Source of the DNA: VXPQ01 sp965116435
Lineage (GTDB): Bacteria > Bacteroidota > Rhodothermia > Rhodothermales > VXPQ01
Length of the DNA: 64,000 nt
Direction: 5' to 3'
Assembly (NCBI GenBank): GCA_965116435.1
Contig: OZ220686.1
Span: 1,674,001-1,738,000 of the forward strand
Of this stretch, positions 43,446 through 52,613 are shown in pieces (within the stretch, counting starts at the first letter, position 1; the number at the start of each line of letters is the position of its first letter). The notes below the pieces were generated by a model that saw only the letters and a list, made by a program, of their open reading frames with translations, ran no database searches and was not told where the DNA came from. A program made the translations under genes and the position numbers.

Positions 43446-43767
43446 TTTTATGGCGCAATAATTTGACTTTCTGTTGAAAAAGCCTATCTTGTTCCCCGGA
43501 GAGCATGTGTTTCATGTATGTGTTCCATGTACGCGTTCCTGTATGCTCGCTACCGAAGTTCCCGGTCCCGGCGCCCTGTCTTTCCTGTCGGGCCGCGGCA
43601 GATTATTCATCCCACCGAGTTCGTTTTCGTACCCCCGTCAGACGCGCTGAGCGTCCCTATGCGAAGCCGCAAAGCATAACGCGGAACGTCTTTCCCGATC
43701 GTTAGCGACGGTTTTCATCCTCCATGCGGAAGACCCTTTTCCGTCTGCAATACCTTGATTTAAGCCA
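43446..43767 (+). other. Leader region upstream of rho
   Basis: 322 bp with no gene. A promoter is predicted at 43463-43490, leaving an untranslated leader of about 270 nt that is rich in pyrimidines (runs such as TTCCCGGTCCC and CTTTCCTGTC). Long leaders of this kind are used for Rho autoregulation in other bacteria; here that is inference. Confidence 0.45.
43463..43490 (+). promoter_or_regulatory. Putative rho promoter
   Basis: TTGACT (43463-43468), 16 bp, TATCTT (43485-43490). The boxes also partly fit the Bacteroidota pattern (TTTG upstream, TAnnTTTG-like TATCTTGT downstream). Confidence 0.5.
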
Positions 43768-45639
43768 ATGAACATACACGATTTACAGCAAAAGAAACTC
43801 CCGGAACTGAAGGAACTTGCTCGCACGCTTGGTTTGAGCGGCTATTCCCAGAATCGCAAGGAAGATTTGATCTACCGCATCATTGAGGCGAACGCCGAGG
43901 TCGTCGCCGGGAATGGCTCCCTGAGCGCCCGCCCGGCGCGTCCGAATGCGCAGCGGAGTCTTCCGGCCGAAAGCCGCCCCCGGCCGCAAGCGCCGCGCGG
44001 GCGCCCGAAAAAAAATCCGGCGCCCCCTGGCGAAAACAGACCAGGCGCGCCCACCGACCCGACGGCGCGCCCGCGACCGGAAAACCACCGGAATCGCCCC
44101 GGACCCGACCGTCCGCGCCCTGTCCCCGGCAAGGATCCGCGGCAAGAAGCTGCCGGCCCGGAACACGGGCCGCGGCGAGAACCGCCGCCTGCGCCGGAGC
44201 GCAAACGCCCGGCCCCTGCTGGCGACGACATGCGTCGCAATGCGGGCGGGCATGGAGCGAAGCGGACCCGCGACGGGCATCGCGCGCCGCCAAGAAACGC
44301 GCCGGGCAACGAACGGACACGACCGCCTCGCCGCGAAGCCGGCGGAGACGAACGGGAACGCCCGGACGATCGGCGCATCAAGCGCCGTGCGCCGGACCCG
44401 CGCAAGAATATTCGCCGGGGCCGGGATCCCCGGGGAGGCAACGGCCATCAAGAAGCCCGCCGCCGAAATATCTACGAAGGGCGCCCGGAGTACATGGCTA
44501 CCCACGACCCGAGGCGCACGGAACTGGAAGGGATGATCCGCAAAATCGGGGTGCTGGAAGTGCTCCCCGACGGGTATGGTTTCCTGCGTTCGGCGGAATA
44601 TAGCTACCTGCCCAGCCCGGACGACATCTATGTTTCCCCGTCGCAGATCAAACGGTTCAGTTTGCAGCTGGGCGATACGGTGGATGGAGAAGTCCGCCCG
44701 CCCAAAGAGGGCGAACGGTTCTTTGCGCTCATACAGGTGAATACGATCAACGGGCGCAAACCGGGCGAAATCGAAGAACGGCCAGGATTCGATTATCTCA
44801 CGCCGCTCTACCCCATGGAGCATCTCCGCCTCGAAACGCATCCGGGCGATTACAATACCCGCATTCTCGACTTGTTTACGCCGATCGGGAAAGGCCAGCG
44901 GGCGTTGATCGTGGCCCAGCCGAAAACAGGCAAAACCGTGTTTCTCCAGAAAATCGCCAACGCGATCACGACGAACCATCCAGAAACGTACCTGATCGTG
45001 CTGCTGATAGACGAACGGCCCGAAGAAGTCACGGACATGGAGCGAAACGTCCGCGGCGAGGTCATTTCCTCGACGTTCGACCAGAAAGCCGAGCAACACG
45101 TCCAGGTGGCGGATATCGTGCTGGAGAAAGCCAAGCGACTGGTCGAGGCCGGGCAGGACGTGGTCATTCTGCTGGACTCCATCACGCGGCTGGCCCGGGC
45201 GAACAACACGGTGACCCCCAACACGGGCAAAACCCTCTCCGGCGGCATGGAGGCAGGCGCCTTGCGCAACCCGAAACGCTTTTTCGGCGCCGCGCGAAAC
45301 GTGGAAGAAGGCGGATCGCTGACCATCATCGGGACGGCGCTCATCGACACGGGAAGCCGTATGGACGAGGTGATCTTCGAGGAATTCAAGGGAACCGGCA
45401 ACTCGGAAATCGTGCTGGATCGCAACCTGGCCGATCGCCGAATATACCCCGCAATCAATGTGATCATGTCGGGCACGCGGCGGGAAGAATTGCTGGTGCC
45501 GGACGCCAGGCTCGGACGTATCTGGATTTTGCGGAAATTCCTTGCGGACATGTCGCCGATCGAGGCCATGACGTTCCTGCTCGACAAAATGCGGGGCACC
45601 AAAAACAACGACGAATTCCTCGTCACCATGAATTCGTAA
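43768..45639 (+). CDS. rho: Transcription termination factor Rho with long basic insertion
   Basis: 623 residues, about 200 more than E. coli Rho. Rho_N helical domain 1-48 (LQQKKLPELKELARTLGLSG), then a disordered Arg/Pro/Gly-rich insertion (about 50-245, e.g. RPKKNPAPPGENRPGAPTDP), the RNA-binding cold-shock-like domain (VLPDGYGFLRSAEYSYLPSP, near 268-287), and the RecA-type motor: Walker A IVAQPKTGKTVFLQKI, Walker B VVILLDSITRLARA, Q-loop PNTGKTLSGGMEAGAL and the R-loop GGSLTIIGTALIDTGSRMDE. Terminates untranslated transcripts. Basic insertions in this position are known in several phyla, including Bacteroidota, and add RNA affinity. The coding sequence ends 6 bp before the HAD gene. Confidence 0.96.
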   Translation: MNIHDLQQKKLPELKELARTLGLSGYSQNRKEDLIYRIIEANAEVVAGNGSLSARPARPNAQRSLPAESRPRPQAPRGRPKKNPAPPGENRPGAPTDPTARPRPENHRNRPGPDRPRPVPGKDPRQEAAGPEHGPRREPPPAPERKRPAPAGDDMRRNAGGHGAKRTRDGHRAPPRNAPGNERTRPPRREAGGDERERPDDRRIKRRAPDPRKNIRRGRDPRGGNGHQEARRRNIYEGRPEYMATHDPRRTELEGMIRKIGVLEVLPDGYGFLRSAEYSYLPSPDDIYVSPSQIKRFSLQLGDTVDGEVRPPKEGERFFALIQVNTINGRKPGEIEERPGFDYLTPLYPMEHLRLETHPGDYNTRILDLFTPIGKGQRALIVAQPKTGKTVFLQKIANAITTNHPETYLIVLLIDERPEEVTDMERNVRGEVISSTFDQKAEQHVQVADIVLEKAKRLVEAGQDVVILLDSITRLARANNTVTPNTGKTLSGGMEAGALRNPKRFFGAARNVEEGGSLTIIGTALIDTGSRMDEVIFEEFKGTGNSEIVLDRNLADRRIYPAINVIMSGTRREELLVPDARLGRIWILRKFLADMSPIEAMTFLLDKMRGTKNNDEFLVTMNS

Positions 45640-45645
45640 GGCGCC

Positions 45646-46365
45646 ATGGCGGGCAAGACCGGGGTCAAGGCGCTTTTCTTCGACATGGATGGCGTGCTCG
45701 TGGACGTATCGCGTTCCTATCGTCGCGCCGTGGAAGAAACAGTGGAGGAATTCACGGGCTGGAGGCCGCTTCCCGACGACATCCAGCGCTACAAAAACCG
45801 CGGCGGATTCAACGACGACTGGGCATTGACGCACGCCCTCGTCGCCGACCGGGGCGTGCACGCCCCGCTGGACCTGATCGTGGACGCGTTCCAAAAGCGA
45901 TACCGGGGGAGCGCCTGGGACGGCTTTATTGCGCAAGAGCCTCCGCTGATGCAAACCGCCACGCTGGATCGGCTCGGCGCGGGCGGACGACCCATGGGCG
46001 TCGTTACGGGGCGGCCCGAGGCGGAAGCCGCCTGGACCGTCCGGCGTTTCGGATGGGAAACGTACTTTCCATGGATCGTGGCCAAGGAGCAGCAGGGAGC
46101 CCGTTCCAAGCCGGACCCCTTTCCTCTGGAGCGCGCCCTGGCCATCCTGGCGACGGAAGGACGCGACGTACCGCCCGGAATGGCCGCCTATGTCGGCGAT
46201 TCCGTGGACGACATGGCGTGCGCCCGGAGCGCCGGGGTGCGCGCAATCGGCTTCATTCCCCCGTATATCGGAAATAAGGAAAAAATGGCATCGTTGTTGC
46301 GCGAACAGGGAGCGGATGTCGTGATCGACGACCTGAACGTATTGCCAAACCTTGTGGACCCATAG
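45646..46365 (+). CDS. HAD-superfamily (subfamily IA) phosphatase
   Basis: 239 residues. Motif I ALFFDMDGVLVDVSRSY with the nucleophile and acid/base aspartates (near 14-16), motif II VVTGRPEAE, motif III Lys in ARSKPDPFPLERAL and motif IV YVGDSVDDMACARSAG. Closest in layout to phosphoglycolate-phosphatase-like HAD-IA enzymes; the substrate is not predictable. It begins 6 bp after rho and ends 11 bp before the TolC-like gene, so it is probably cotranscribed with rho. Confidence 0.9.
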   Translation: MAGKTGVKALFFDMDGVLVDVSRSYRRAVEETVEEFTGWRPLPDDIQRYKNRGGFNDDWALTHALVADRGVHAPLDLIVDAFQKRYRGSAWDGFIAQEPPLMQTATLDRLGAGGRPMGVVTGRPEAEAAWTVRRFGWETYFPWIVAKEQQGARSKPDPFPLERALAILATEGRDVPPGMAAYVGDSVDDMACARSAGVRAIGFIPPYIGNKEKMASLLREQGADVVIDDLNVLPNLVDP

Positions 46366-46376
46366 CGTACAGCGCC

Positions 46377-47807
46377 ATGCAACAGCACGCTTCGCCCCGG
46401 GTGGGGGTCCTTGCGTACGCCTTCGCCCTCTGCGCCCTTTTCGCGCCCGTATCCGCCGTCGCGCAGGCGCCGGACACCCTCCATATACGCCTCGACACAG
46501 CGATCTGGCGGGCGCTGGACGTAAGCCCGGAGATAGGCGTCACCGCCTCGAAAGTCGATTTTGCCCAGGCGCAGGCGCAACAGGCCCGCGCAAGCCGATT
46601 CGCTACGGAATTTTCGCTCCAGACGGCGCATGCGGCGGCGCCCGGGCTGCGCAATCTCCCCGATGGCGTTCCCGAAGACCGCCTGTACCTCTATCCCGAC
46701 GTGCAGAACGACTGGGAATCCCTGCGCCCGCTGAACCGGTTCGAAACCAGCCTCGCGCAACCGCTGTACACTTGGGGCGCCCTGAAAGGCTCCATAGAGG
46801 CGGCGCGCCAGGGCGTACGGGTGGAAGAAGCGTCCGCAACCGGGAAAAAGATCGAAGTCGCGCTCCGAACCGGCACGCTGTACTATAACCTGTTGCTCGC
46901 ACGGCAACTGGTCCTGCTGACGGCGCAAGCAGGCGATATCGTGGAGCAGGCCAAATCCGAAATCCGGCGGCTCCTGGACGAAGGCGCAGAAGACGTGGAC
47001 GACGCCGACCTGTTCAAGGTGCGCATTACGGAGCAGGAATTTCTGCGGCGGGTGGTCGAAGTCGAGCAGGGACTGCGCACGGCGCAAAGCGCGCTGGCGC
47101 GGCAGATGCTGCTGCCCGAAGGCGCCTTGCCCGAACCGGAAGAAATTGTGCTGGAGCCCATGCCGTTCGTGCTGGATTCCCTGAGCGCCTACCTGGACCG
47201 GGCCCTGAAAAACCGCCCGGAGCTCCGGCAGGCAGAGGCGGGCGTGGCGGCGCGGGAAGCGCAAGTCAAGGTGGCGCGGGCAGACTATTTCCCGCAACTT
47301 TTCCTGGGCGTGGAATCAAGAATTACGTTGGCGAGCGGACGATACCGGCAATCAAACGCCTATGTCAACGATCCATACATGGGACGCAGCCTCCGGGCCG
47401 GGCTCGGCATGCGCCTGCCGCTCAACATGGCGCAAACACGGGCCAAGGTCGCGCAGGCCAAGGCGCAGCACAACGAGGTGCGGCATCAGATGGCGGCCGC
47501 CCGACAACTGATCCTGTTCGGGGTGGAAGCCGCCTGGCGAAACGTCGTCACGACGCGCGCCGCCATGGAAGCGCAAAACGAAGCCCTGACCATCAGCGGA
47601 GAATGGTTGCGCACCGAGCAAATCAACTTCGATCTTGATCTGGGCGATACGGAAAACCTCGTGGATGCCGTGCGAGCAAACCTTGAACTGAAAGCGATAT
47701 ATTACGAGCGGGTGCGCGCCTTCAACATTGCCGTGCTGCGGCTATGGGCGGAAACGGGCTGGACCAGCCCCGGAGCGCCTGCCCTCGAGCGCGACAACCC
47801 GGAATAA
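46377..47807 (+). CDS. TolC-family outer-membrane efflux protein
   Basis: 476 residues with a signal peptide (VLAYAFALCALFAPVSAVAQ). Two outer-membrane-efflux repeats of long coiled helices are evident: IRLDTAIWRALDVSPEIGVT... LAQPLYTWGALKGSIEAARQ in the first half, and LDRALKNRPELRQAEAGVAA... MRLPLNMAQTRAKVAQAKAQ in the second. As a trimer it would form the outer-membrane channel of a tripartite exporter or type I secretion system. No adaptor or pump gene is adjacent. It is followed by an MlaC-like gene, with 138 bp between them. Confidence 0.9.
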   Translation: MQQHASPRVGVLAYAFALCALFAPVSAVAQAPDTLHIRLDTAIWRALDVSPEIGVTASKVDFAQAQAQQARASRFATEFSLQTAHAAAPGLRNLPDGVPEDRLYLYPDVQNDWESLRPLNRFETSLAQPLYTWGALKGSIEAARQGVRVEEASATGKKIEVALRTGTLYYNLLLARQLVLLTAQAGDIVEQAKSEIRRLLDEGAEDVDDADLFKVRITEQEFLRRVVEVEQGLRTAQSALARQMLLPEGALPEPEEIVLEPMPFVLDSLSAYLDRALKNRPELRQAEAGVAAREAQVKVARADYFPQLFLGVESRITLASGRYRQSNAYVNDPYMGRSLRAGLGMRLPLNMAQTRAKVAQAKAQHNEVRHQMAAARQLILFGVEAAWRNVVTTRAAMEAQNEALTISGEWLRTEQINFDLDLGDTENLVDAVRANLELKAIYYERVRAFNIAVLRLWAETGWTSPGAPALERDNPE

Positions 47808-47945
47808 AAGAGGCGCGGCGGAAACAGGCGCCATTCCGGCACGGTTGTTGTGGAGTACTTTCTATCATCGTGTTTCTACTATACGACCTGGAGGCCGACA
47901 TCCATGCGCCGCCGCGCTCCGCACACGCCGAAAAACCGATACGCC

Positions 47946-48551
47946 ATGACACGCCCACTTCCCCTTCCCGCCCTTGCCATCCTGCTTGCCGCCTTGCTGG
48001 CCATGCAGGCCCCCGCGCAGGCCCAGACCCAATCCGATGACGTGCGCCGCTTCCTGGAGCAGCGGGATCAGGAAATCAAGAATGTGCTGGGCGATCAGGA
48101 CACGTTCACCGACGAACAACGGGAACAACTGAAACACGTGATCAACAGCGGCATTGATTTCACAGCCATGGGCCGTACGGCGCTGGGGCCTTTCTGGGCC
48201 GATACGGCGCCGGCCCGGCAGCAGGAATTCGTGGACGTGTTCAGCCAAATCGTGCGGAACCAGTCGTTGTCCGACCTGGACGCCTACCGCTCCGTGGTTA
48301 CCTACGAAAACATTACCGCCGACGACGCCATGGCGCGCGTAACCACAACCACGGTCTACAAAGACATTCCCATGAAAGTAGAATATGTGCTTGGGCGCAC
48401 GAACGGGCAGTGGCAGGTATGGGACATTATCCTGGACGACGTGAGCACGGCGGACGGGTATGCGCGGTCCTTTCAGGCGGTGGTCCGCAAGCGCGGTTTC
48501 GATTCCCTGATGAACAGTCTCCAGAAAAAACTGGACAAAATGCGTTCGTAG
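47946..48551 (+). CDS. mlaC: MlaC-like periplasmic phospholipid-binding protein
   Basis: 201 residues from the ATG at 47946 (MTRPLPLPALAILLAALLAM signal peptide). The body matches the Ttg2D/MlaC fold: QREQLKHVINSGIDFTAMGR, TALGPFWADTAPARQQEFVD, FSQIVRN, and VEYVLGRTNGQWQVWDIILD. MlaC shuttles phospholipids between the MlaFEDB inner-membrane complex and the outer membrane. The other mla genes are not in the window. It may be cotranscribed with the TolC-like gene upstream and the glycosyltransferase-like gene 67 bp downstream. An upstream in-frame ATG at 47850 would add an unlikely Arg-rich tail. Confidence 0.85.
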   Translation: MTRPLPLPALAILLAALLAMQAPAQAQTQSDDVRRFLEQRDQEIKNVLGDQDTFTDEQREQLKHVINSGIDFTAMGRTALGPFWADTAPARQQEFVDVFSQIVRNQSLSDLDAYRSVVTYENITADDAMARVTTTTVYKDIPMKVEYVLGRTNGQWQVWDIILDDVSTADGYARSFQAVVRKRGFDSLMNSLQKKLDKMRS

Positions 48552-48618
48552 CCGTCGGGCGGGCATACGCAGACGGAAACGCCCTGCAGGGAGCAGGCGG
48601 CGCAGACAAAAACAAGCC

Positions 48619-49563
48619 ATGCATACTCCGCAAGAAGGCTACGCGCTGCATACGTACGGCCCGGAACGGTTCGTGCGCCATGCGGCGGCGTCCGCCATGA
48701 CGCTCAGGCGGCACGACGCGCAGCGGCCTATTGCGCTCTTTTGCCCGGACACGCACCGGGAACACCTGCGCGAGCACGGCAAGGCGGACCTTTTTGAGGA
48801 CATCCATACCCTGCCGGAGGCGCACGCTTCCATTACGGGCTTCAAGCACCACTTGCACCGGTTCATGCCGTACGAGCGCACCCTGTTCGCGGATGCGGAC
48901 ATCGTCTGGTGCCGCAACCCCGATCCGCTCTGGAAGCAATGGCAGGCGTACCCGTTCACGGCGACCGGCCTGGAGCGCGCGGATTTCTTCTTCGGAGGAC
49001 CCAAGAACTGGCGCATCGCACTGGATGTGTTGCTGGACCGACGGCGTCGAACCATGAAGCGGTTCGGGATTTCGCATCTGCCCCGCGTGCAAGCAGGCAT
49101 GATTTACTGTGCAGACCGGGGCTTGACGCAACGCGTGTGCGAAACCGCGGCCTCGTTCCTGGCCCGCCGGGCGCAAACCCATTTCCGAAGCCGCCTGGAC
49201 GAAGGGCGCAGCGAGGAAACCTGCGAATGGAGCCTTGCGATGGCCATGAGCCAACACCGCCTGGACATTTTCCCCTGGATCCAGGGGCAGCTCAGCCCGC
49301 AACTGGACTTCGTGGACGACTGGACGACCTTCGACCCGGATTTTCACAAGGTAACCTACCGGTACTACACGGACCCTGCGGTCTATGCATTGCGAGGCAT
49401 TCGCAACCGGAGGCTGCGCGCATATCTGATGCGGCTCGTATCCGGTTTGCCTGGACGAGGCGACTATCAGGAATTTACGCCGATCTCGCTCCATTTCAGC
49501 TGGCTGCATTACAAAAAGCCCTTCGAGGAGTTTTCCGGCCGGATGTGGGCCCTGCCTGCCTGA
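48619..49563 (+). CDS. Putative glycosyltransferase (GT-A-like)
   Basis: 314 residues. YERTLFADADIVWCRNPDPL has the DxD-type motif in a context seen in nucleotide-diphospho-sugar transferases, preceded by an N-terminal Rossmann-like half (GYALHTYGPERFVRHAAAS; IALFCPDTHREHL). A hydrophobic segment near RLRAYLMRLVSGLPG and a terminal HFSWLHYKKPFEEFSG, where a late His/Trp pair is reminiscent of other GT-A enzymes, complete the protein. No signal peptide. Likely transfers a sugar to an unknown acceptor; the assignment is by motif only. Confidence 0.6.
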   Translation: MHTPQEGYALHTYGPERFVRHAAASAMTLRRHDAQRPIALFCPDTHREHLREHGKADLFEDIHTLPEAHASITGFKHHLHRFMPYERTLFADADIVWCRNPDPLWKQWQAYPFTATGLERADFFFGGPKNWRIALDVLLDRRRRTMKRFGISHLPRVQAGMIYCADRGLTQRVCETAASFLARRAQTHFRSRLDEGRSEETCEWSLAMAMSQHRLDIFPWIQGQLSPQLDFVDDWTTFDPDFHKVTYRYYTDPAVYALRGIRNRRLRAYLMRLVSGLPGRGDYQEFTPISLHFSWLHYKKPFEEFSGRMWALPA

Positions 49564-49596
49564 CCAAGCACAGGCGGCGCGCCGGGCTGTGCGCGG

Positions 49597-51225
49597 CTAC
49601 TGCCGGAACGCCGTGCGCCACACAAAGGCCACCTCGGAGGAATGCCGCACAAACACGCCGAGCAAGAACAAAAAGGCCCACGTAAACGGATGAAGCAAGG
49701 CGCCCAAAACAAGCAGCAAGGTCGGGACCCGCGCCGCCAGACGCATATCCACCAGCGCCTGCGCAACGGAAAACAAACCAAGGCATAACCAGACAACCAT
49801 CAGGACAAAACCCGCCTGGCCGCTGGGCGCCGGAAGGGTAGAAACCACCATGGCGAGCGCCATGACAAGCAAGCAGGGCCAATGGGCCCACACGACGAGC
49901 ATGTGGACCTGACGGATGCGCAGCGCCCGGGCCCCTCGTTGCAAAAGGAGCGACCAGGCCACAATCCACAGGCCCAACGCAAGCGCGAACAGACATCCCG
50001 CCAGCGAAAAATACAGGAAAGGCCGCGCCAGCATCTGCTCTGTCGCCCTGTGGACCAGAGAGGGCGCGTAATATATGGCCATCAGGAAGGCGTCGGTGGC
50101 CTGAAGATGGTACAGGATCATATAGCCCGCCAGGCCCGTGATCGCCGTCAGCGCGCAAAAGGCCACCAGGTTCGTCCCGGGGAGAATTTCCCGTTTCGTA
50201 TATACCGCCTCCACAAAAAAGATGTGCGATCGGAAATACCGGGGCAACATGTAACGAAAGCGTGGAGATAACGCATACCCCGTCGCGATCGTCAGGATAA
50301 CCAGCCAACCGAACAGAATAACGAGGGGCAGGGGTTTCGGCGGAGGTTCTCCCTGCTCGAATGCAAAAACCGTCTGGCTGCCCGAAAAAATTCCCGTAAC
50401 CACGTCGAACGCCGCCCGCGCGCGTCCGTCCGCCGCATGCAACCCGTACCGCCTGCCGTCCAGCGACGGATCGGACACGGCGGCGTCGCGCCAGCGATAC
50501 ACAAAAACTGCGCGCAGCGGGCGATTCAGCAGGCCGGGCAAGACATCCTCGAAATAGCGCGCCTGACGCTCGGGCGAAAACGGCGCAAGCAGCCCGCGGG
50601 GACCGTCGGGCGAAACCCGGACCCCCAACGCGCCCACGCCCACCGACGAGGCGTTCGTCTTGGCCAGCCAAGCGGCCGGATCCGGCCTGTCCAGCACATC
50701 TATCAGGACGAAATCCACCACATCCGCACACGCATCGTCCCGGGCGAATCGGGTTACGTAGTAGGTCGATATAGCGGGCGCCACCGTGCGTACGCGGCCT
50801 GCTAACTGCGCCAGCGGCGCGCAGGCCGCCGGATCGGACGTATCGCTATTGCGGGCAAGCCCTATAGCCCGGATCGAGGGGTGCCGCCGCGTCATGCGCA
50901 AGGCGTCGTCAAGCGCGGCCTGCGCATACGCAAGCGTGTCTTGCAACCCGGAAACGGACAGGCGCGATACGGGAAGGTCCAGATAGATGCGTAGTCCAAG
51001 CGTATCGGCAGCGGCCAGCACATGGCTGTTGCGCGTAAAGGAGGCCCGTACGGCTTGCACGCCGCTCTCCGCCATGGCGTACATATCCTGCACCGCCTGC
51101 ACGCCGTCTTCCGAAGGCGACCACGTCACGCCCTGCAACGGCGCCTGCTGGGCCCCGACCGGAACGGCAAGAAACAGCGCAAACACCCGGAAGGTCGCTA
51201 TGTACGCAGCACGGAGCACGGCCAT
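49597..51225 (-). CDS. TIM-barrel-like ectodomain with multi-pass membrane domain, function unknown
   Basis: 542 residues from the ATG at 51225. A signal peptide (VLRAAYIATFRVFALFLAVP) leads to a region about 30-310 that resembles a glycoside-hydrolase (GH2-type) TIM barrel: GVQAVRASFTRNSHVLAAAD, TLGLRIYLDLPVSR, HPSIRAIGLARNSDTSD. Typical GH2 catalytic acids are not evident, so it may bind rather than cut. From about 318 five to seven membrane helices follow (LPLVILFGWLVILTIATGYA; AFCALTAITGLAGYMILY; FLYFSLAGCLFALALGLWIV). It starts 35 bp after ftsZ, same strand, suggesting an envelope role linked to division. Confidence 0.65.
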   Translation of the reverse strand: MAVLRAAYIATFRVFALFLAVPVGAQQAPLQGVTWSPSEDGVQAVQDMYAMAESGVQAVRASFTRNSHVLAAADTLGLRIYLDLPVSRLSVSGLQDTLAYAQAALDDALRMTRRHPSIRAIGLARNSDTSDPAACAPLAQLAGRVRTVAPAISTYYVTRFARDDACADVVDFVLIDVLDRPDPAAWLAKTNASSVGVGALGVRVSPDGPRGLLAPFSPERQARYFEDVLPGLLNRPLRAVFVYRWRDAAVSDPSLDGRRYGLHAADGRARAAFDVVTGIFSGSQTVFAFEQGEPPPKPLPLVILFGWLVILTIATGYALSPRFRYMLPRYFRSHIFFVEAVYTKREILPGTNLVAFCALTAITGLAGYMILYHLQATDAFLMAIYYAPSLVHRATEQMLARPFLYFSLAGCLFALALGLWIVAWSLLLQRGARALRIRQVHMLVVWAHWPCLLVMALAMVVSTLPAPSGQAGFVLMVVWLCLGLFSVAQALVDMRLAARVPTLLLVLGALLHPFTWAFLFLLGVFVRHSSEVAFVWRTAFRQ

Positions 51226-51259
51226 CGGCAAGAAAGGCAACGAAGCCTCGCACCCCGTT

Positions 51260-52528
51260 TCAGTCCATCATGTTGCGCAGGAAGGCGGGTGTATCGTCTT
51301 CTTCCGGATTTTTCTCCGGGACATCGCGCAATCGGACGGCGTGCAACCTGTTGATCTTGCGCCGCGGCTCTTTTGCCGCCTTCCGGGGCGGGTCGGGCGG
51401 TTCGGGCGATTCCGTCGCCTCTTCCTGACGCAGGATATGGCGCCGTTCGTACGCAGGCTGATTCAGCGCATGCAAATTTCTCGTGCCTTTGTAATTCGGG
51501 GCCGCTCCCTGTGGGCCAAGCGGCACCGTCCGGACGTACTGCCCAGGATTCCGCGCCTCCCGATCCACATCGAATCCCGTAGCAATCACCGTGACCCGGA
51601 GATTATCGCCCATCGCCTGGTCGATCACCGTACCGAAAATGACCTCCACTTCCGAACCCGCCTCCTGCCGAATGATGTCAACCCCCGTACTGACCTCCTG
51701 GAATTTTATGTTCTCGCTGGACGTAATATTGACGAGCACATTGCTCGCCCCTGCGATAGAAAGGCCATTGAGCAGCGGACTCGAAATGGCTTCCCGGGCC
51801 GCTGTCTCGGCCCGATTGGATCCGCTGGCCTCCGCCGCCCCCATGACGGCCTGGCCACCCACCTCCATCGTGGTCTTGACGTCCGCAAAGTCAAGGTTGA
51901 CGAGGCCATGCACGGTGATCAGGTCGGATATGCCGCGCGCCGCATTGTAGAGCACGCTGTCCACCATGCTGAACGCTTCGAGCCAACTCGTCTTTTCGTC
52001 CGCTATTTCCATCAGGCGCTCGTTGGGCACGACAATCAGCGTATCGACAATGTCGCGAAGCAGCTCGATGCCCTCGTCGGCAGCCTTTCGGCGGCGTTCC
52101 CCCTCGAAATCGAAGGGCTGCGTGACAATGGCGACGGTCAGAATATGCAGTTTCCGGGCGATCGCCGCCACCACGGGAGCGCCGCCAGTGCCCGTACCCC
52201 CGCCCATGCCCGCGGTAATGAACACCATATCGAAGCCTTTCAGCGCCTGCTTGATTTCTTCGCGGCTTTCCTCGATCGCATCGGCGCCGACGGCGGGGCG
52301 GGCGCCCGCTCCAAGGCCTTTCGTCAACACAGCGCCCGCCTGTATCTTCACCGGCGACAGATTCTTCCGAAGCGCCTGTGAATCCGTATTGATCGCAATG
52401 AACTCAACGCCCCGTATGCCGCGGGTGATCATATCGTTGACGGCGTTGCCGCCGCCGCCGCCCACGCCAACCACGCATAGCTTGGGGTTGTCGGTCAGCG
52501 AACCGTTGAACTTGAAGGAATTACTCAT
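51260..52528 (-). CDS. ftsZ: Cell-division GTPase FtsZ
   Basis: 422 residues. Tubulin-like GTPase that polymerises into the Z ring. N-terminal KLCVVGVGGGGGNAVNDMI (16-34), the tubulin signature AGMGGGTGTGGAP (106-118), the T7 loop NLDFADVKTTM with the catalytic aspartates, and the C-terminal core SSENIKFQEVSTGVDIIRQE. A variable linker (EATESPEPPDPPRKAAKEPR) ends in DDTPAFLRNMMD, the conserved FtsA-binding peptide. Ends the division cluster together with ftsA and ftsQ upstream (85 bp from ftsA). A membrane protein gene follows within 35 bp. Confidence 0.97.
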   Translation of the reverse strand: MSNSFKFNGSLTDNPKLCVVGVGGGGGNAVNDMITRGIRGVEFIAINTDSQALRKNLSPVKIQAGAVLTKGLGAGARPAVGADAIEESREEIKQALKGFDMVFITAGMGGGTGTGGAPVVAAIARKLHILTVAIVTQPFDFEGERRRKAADEGIELLRDIVDTLIVVPNERLMEIADEKTSWLEAFSMVDSVLYNAARGISDLITVHGLVNLDFADVKTTMEVGGQAVMGAAEASGSNRAETAAREAISSPLLNGLSIAGASNVLVNITSSENIKFQEVSTGVDIIRQEAGSEVEVIFGTVIDQAMGDNLRVTVIATGFDVDREARNPGQYVRTVPLGPQGAAPNYKGTRNLHALNQPAYERRHILRQEEATESPEPPDPPRKAAKEPRRKINRLHAVRLRDVPEKNPEEDDTPAFLRNMMD

Positions 52529-52613
52529 GGGAATTCTCCATTATGTAGGGGTGAACGCCAGCCGGCGCACAGGTCCGACGGATATGTCGGTTATTGGGTG
52601 TCGGGTATGGGTG

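Noticed and set aside
43783..45954. 723-codon open frame opposite rho
   Set aside because: Antisense to a clear Rho; the long opening results from GC-rich third positions.
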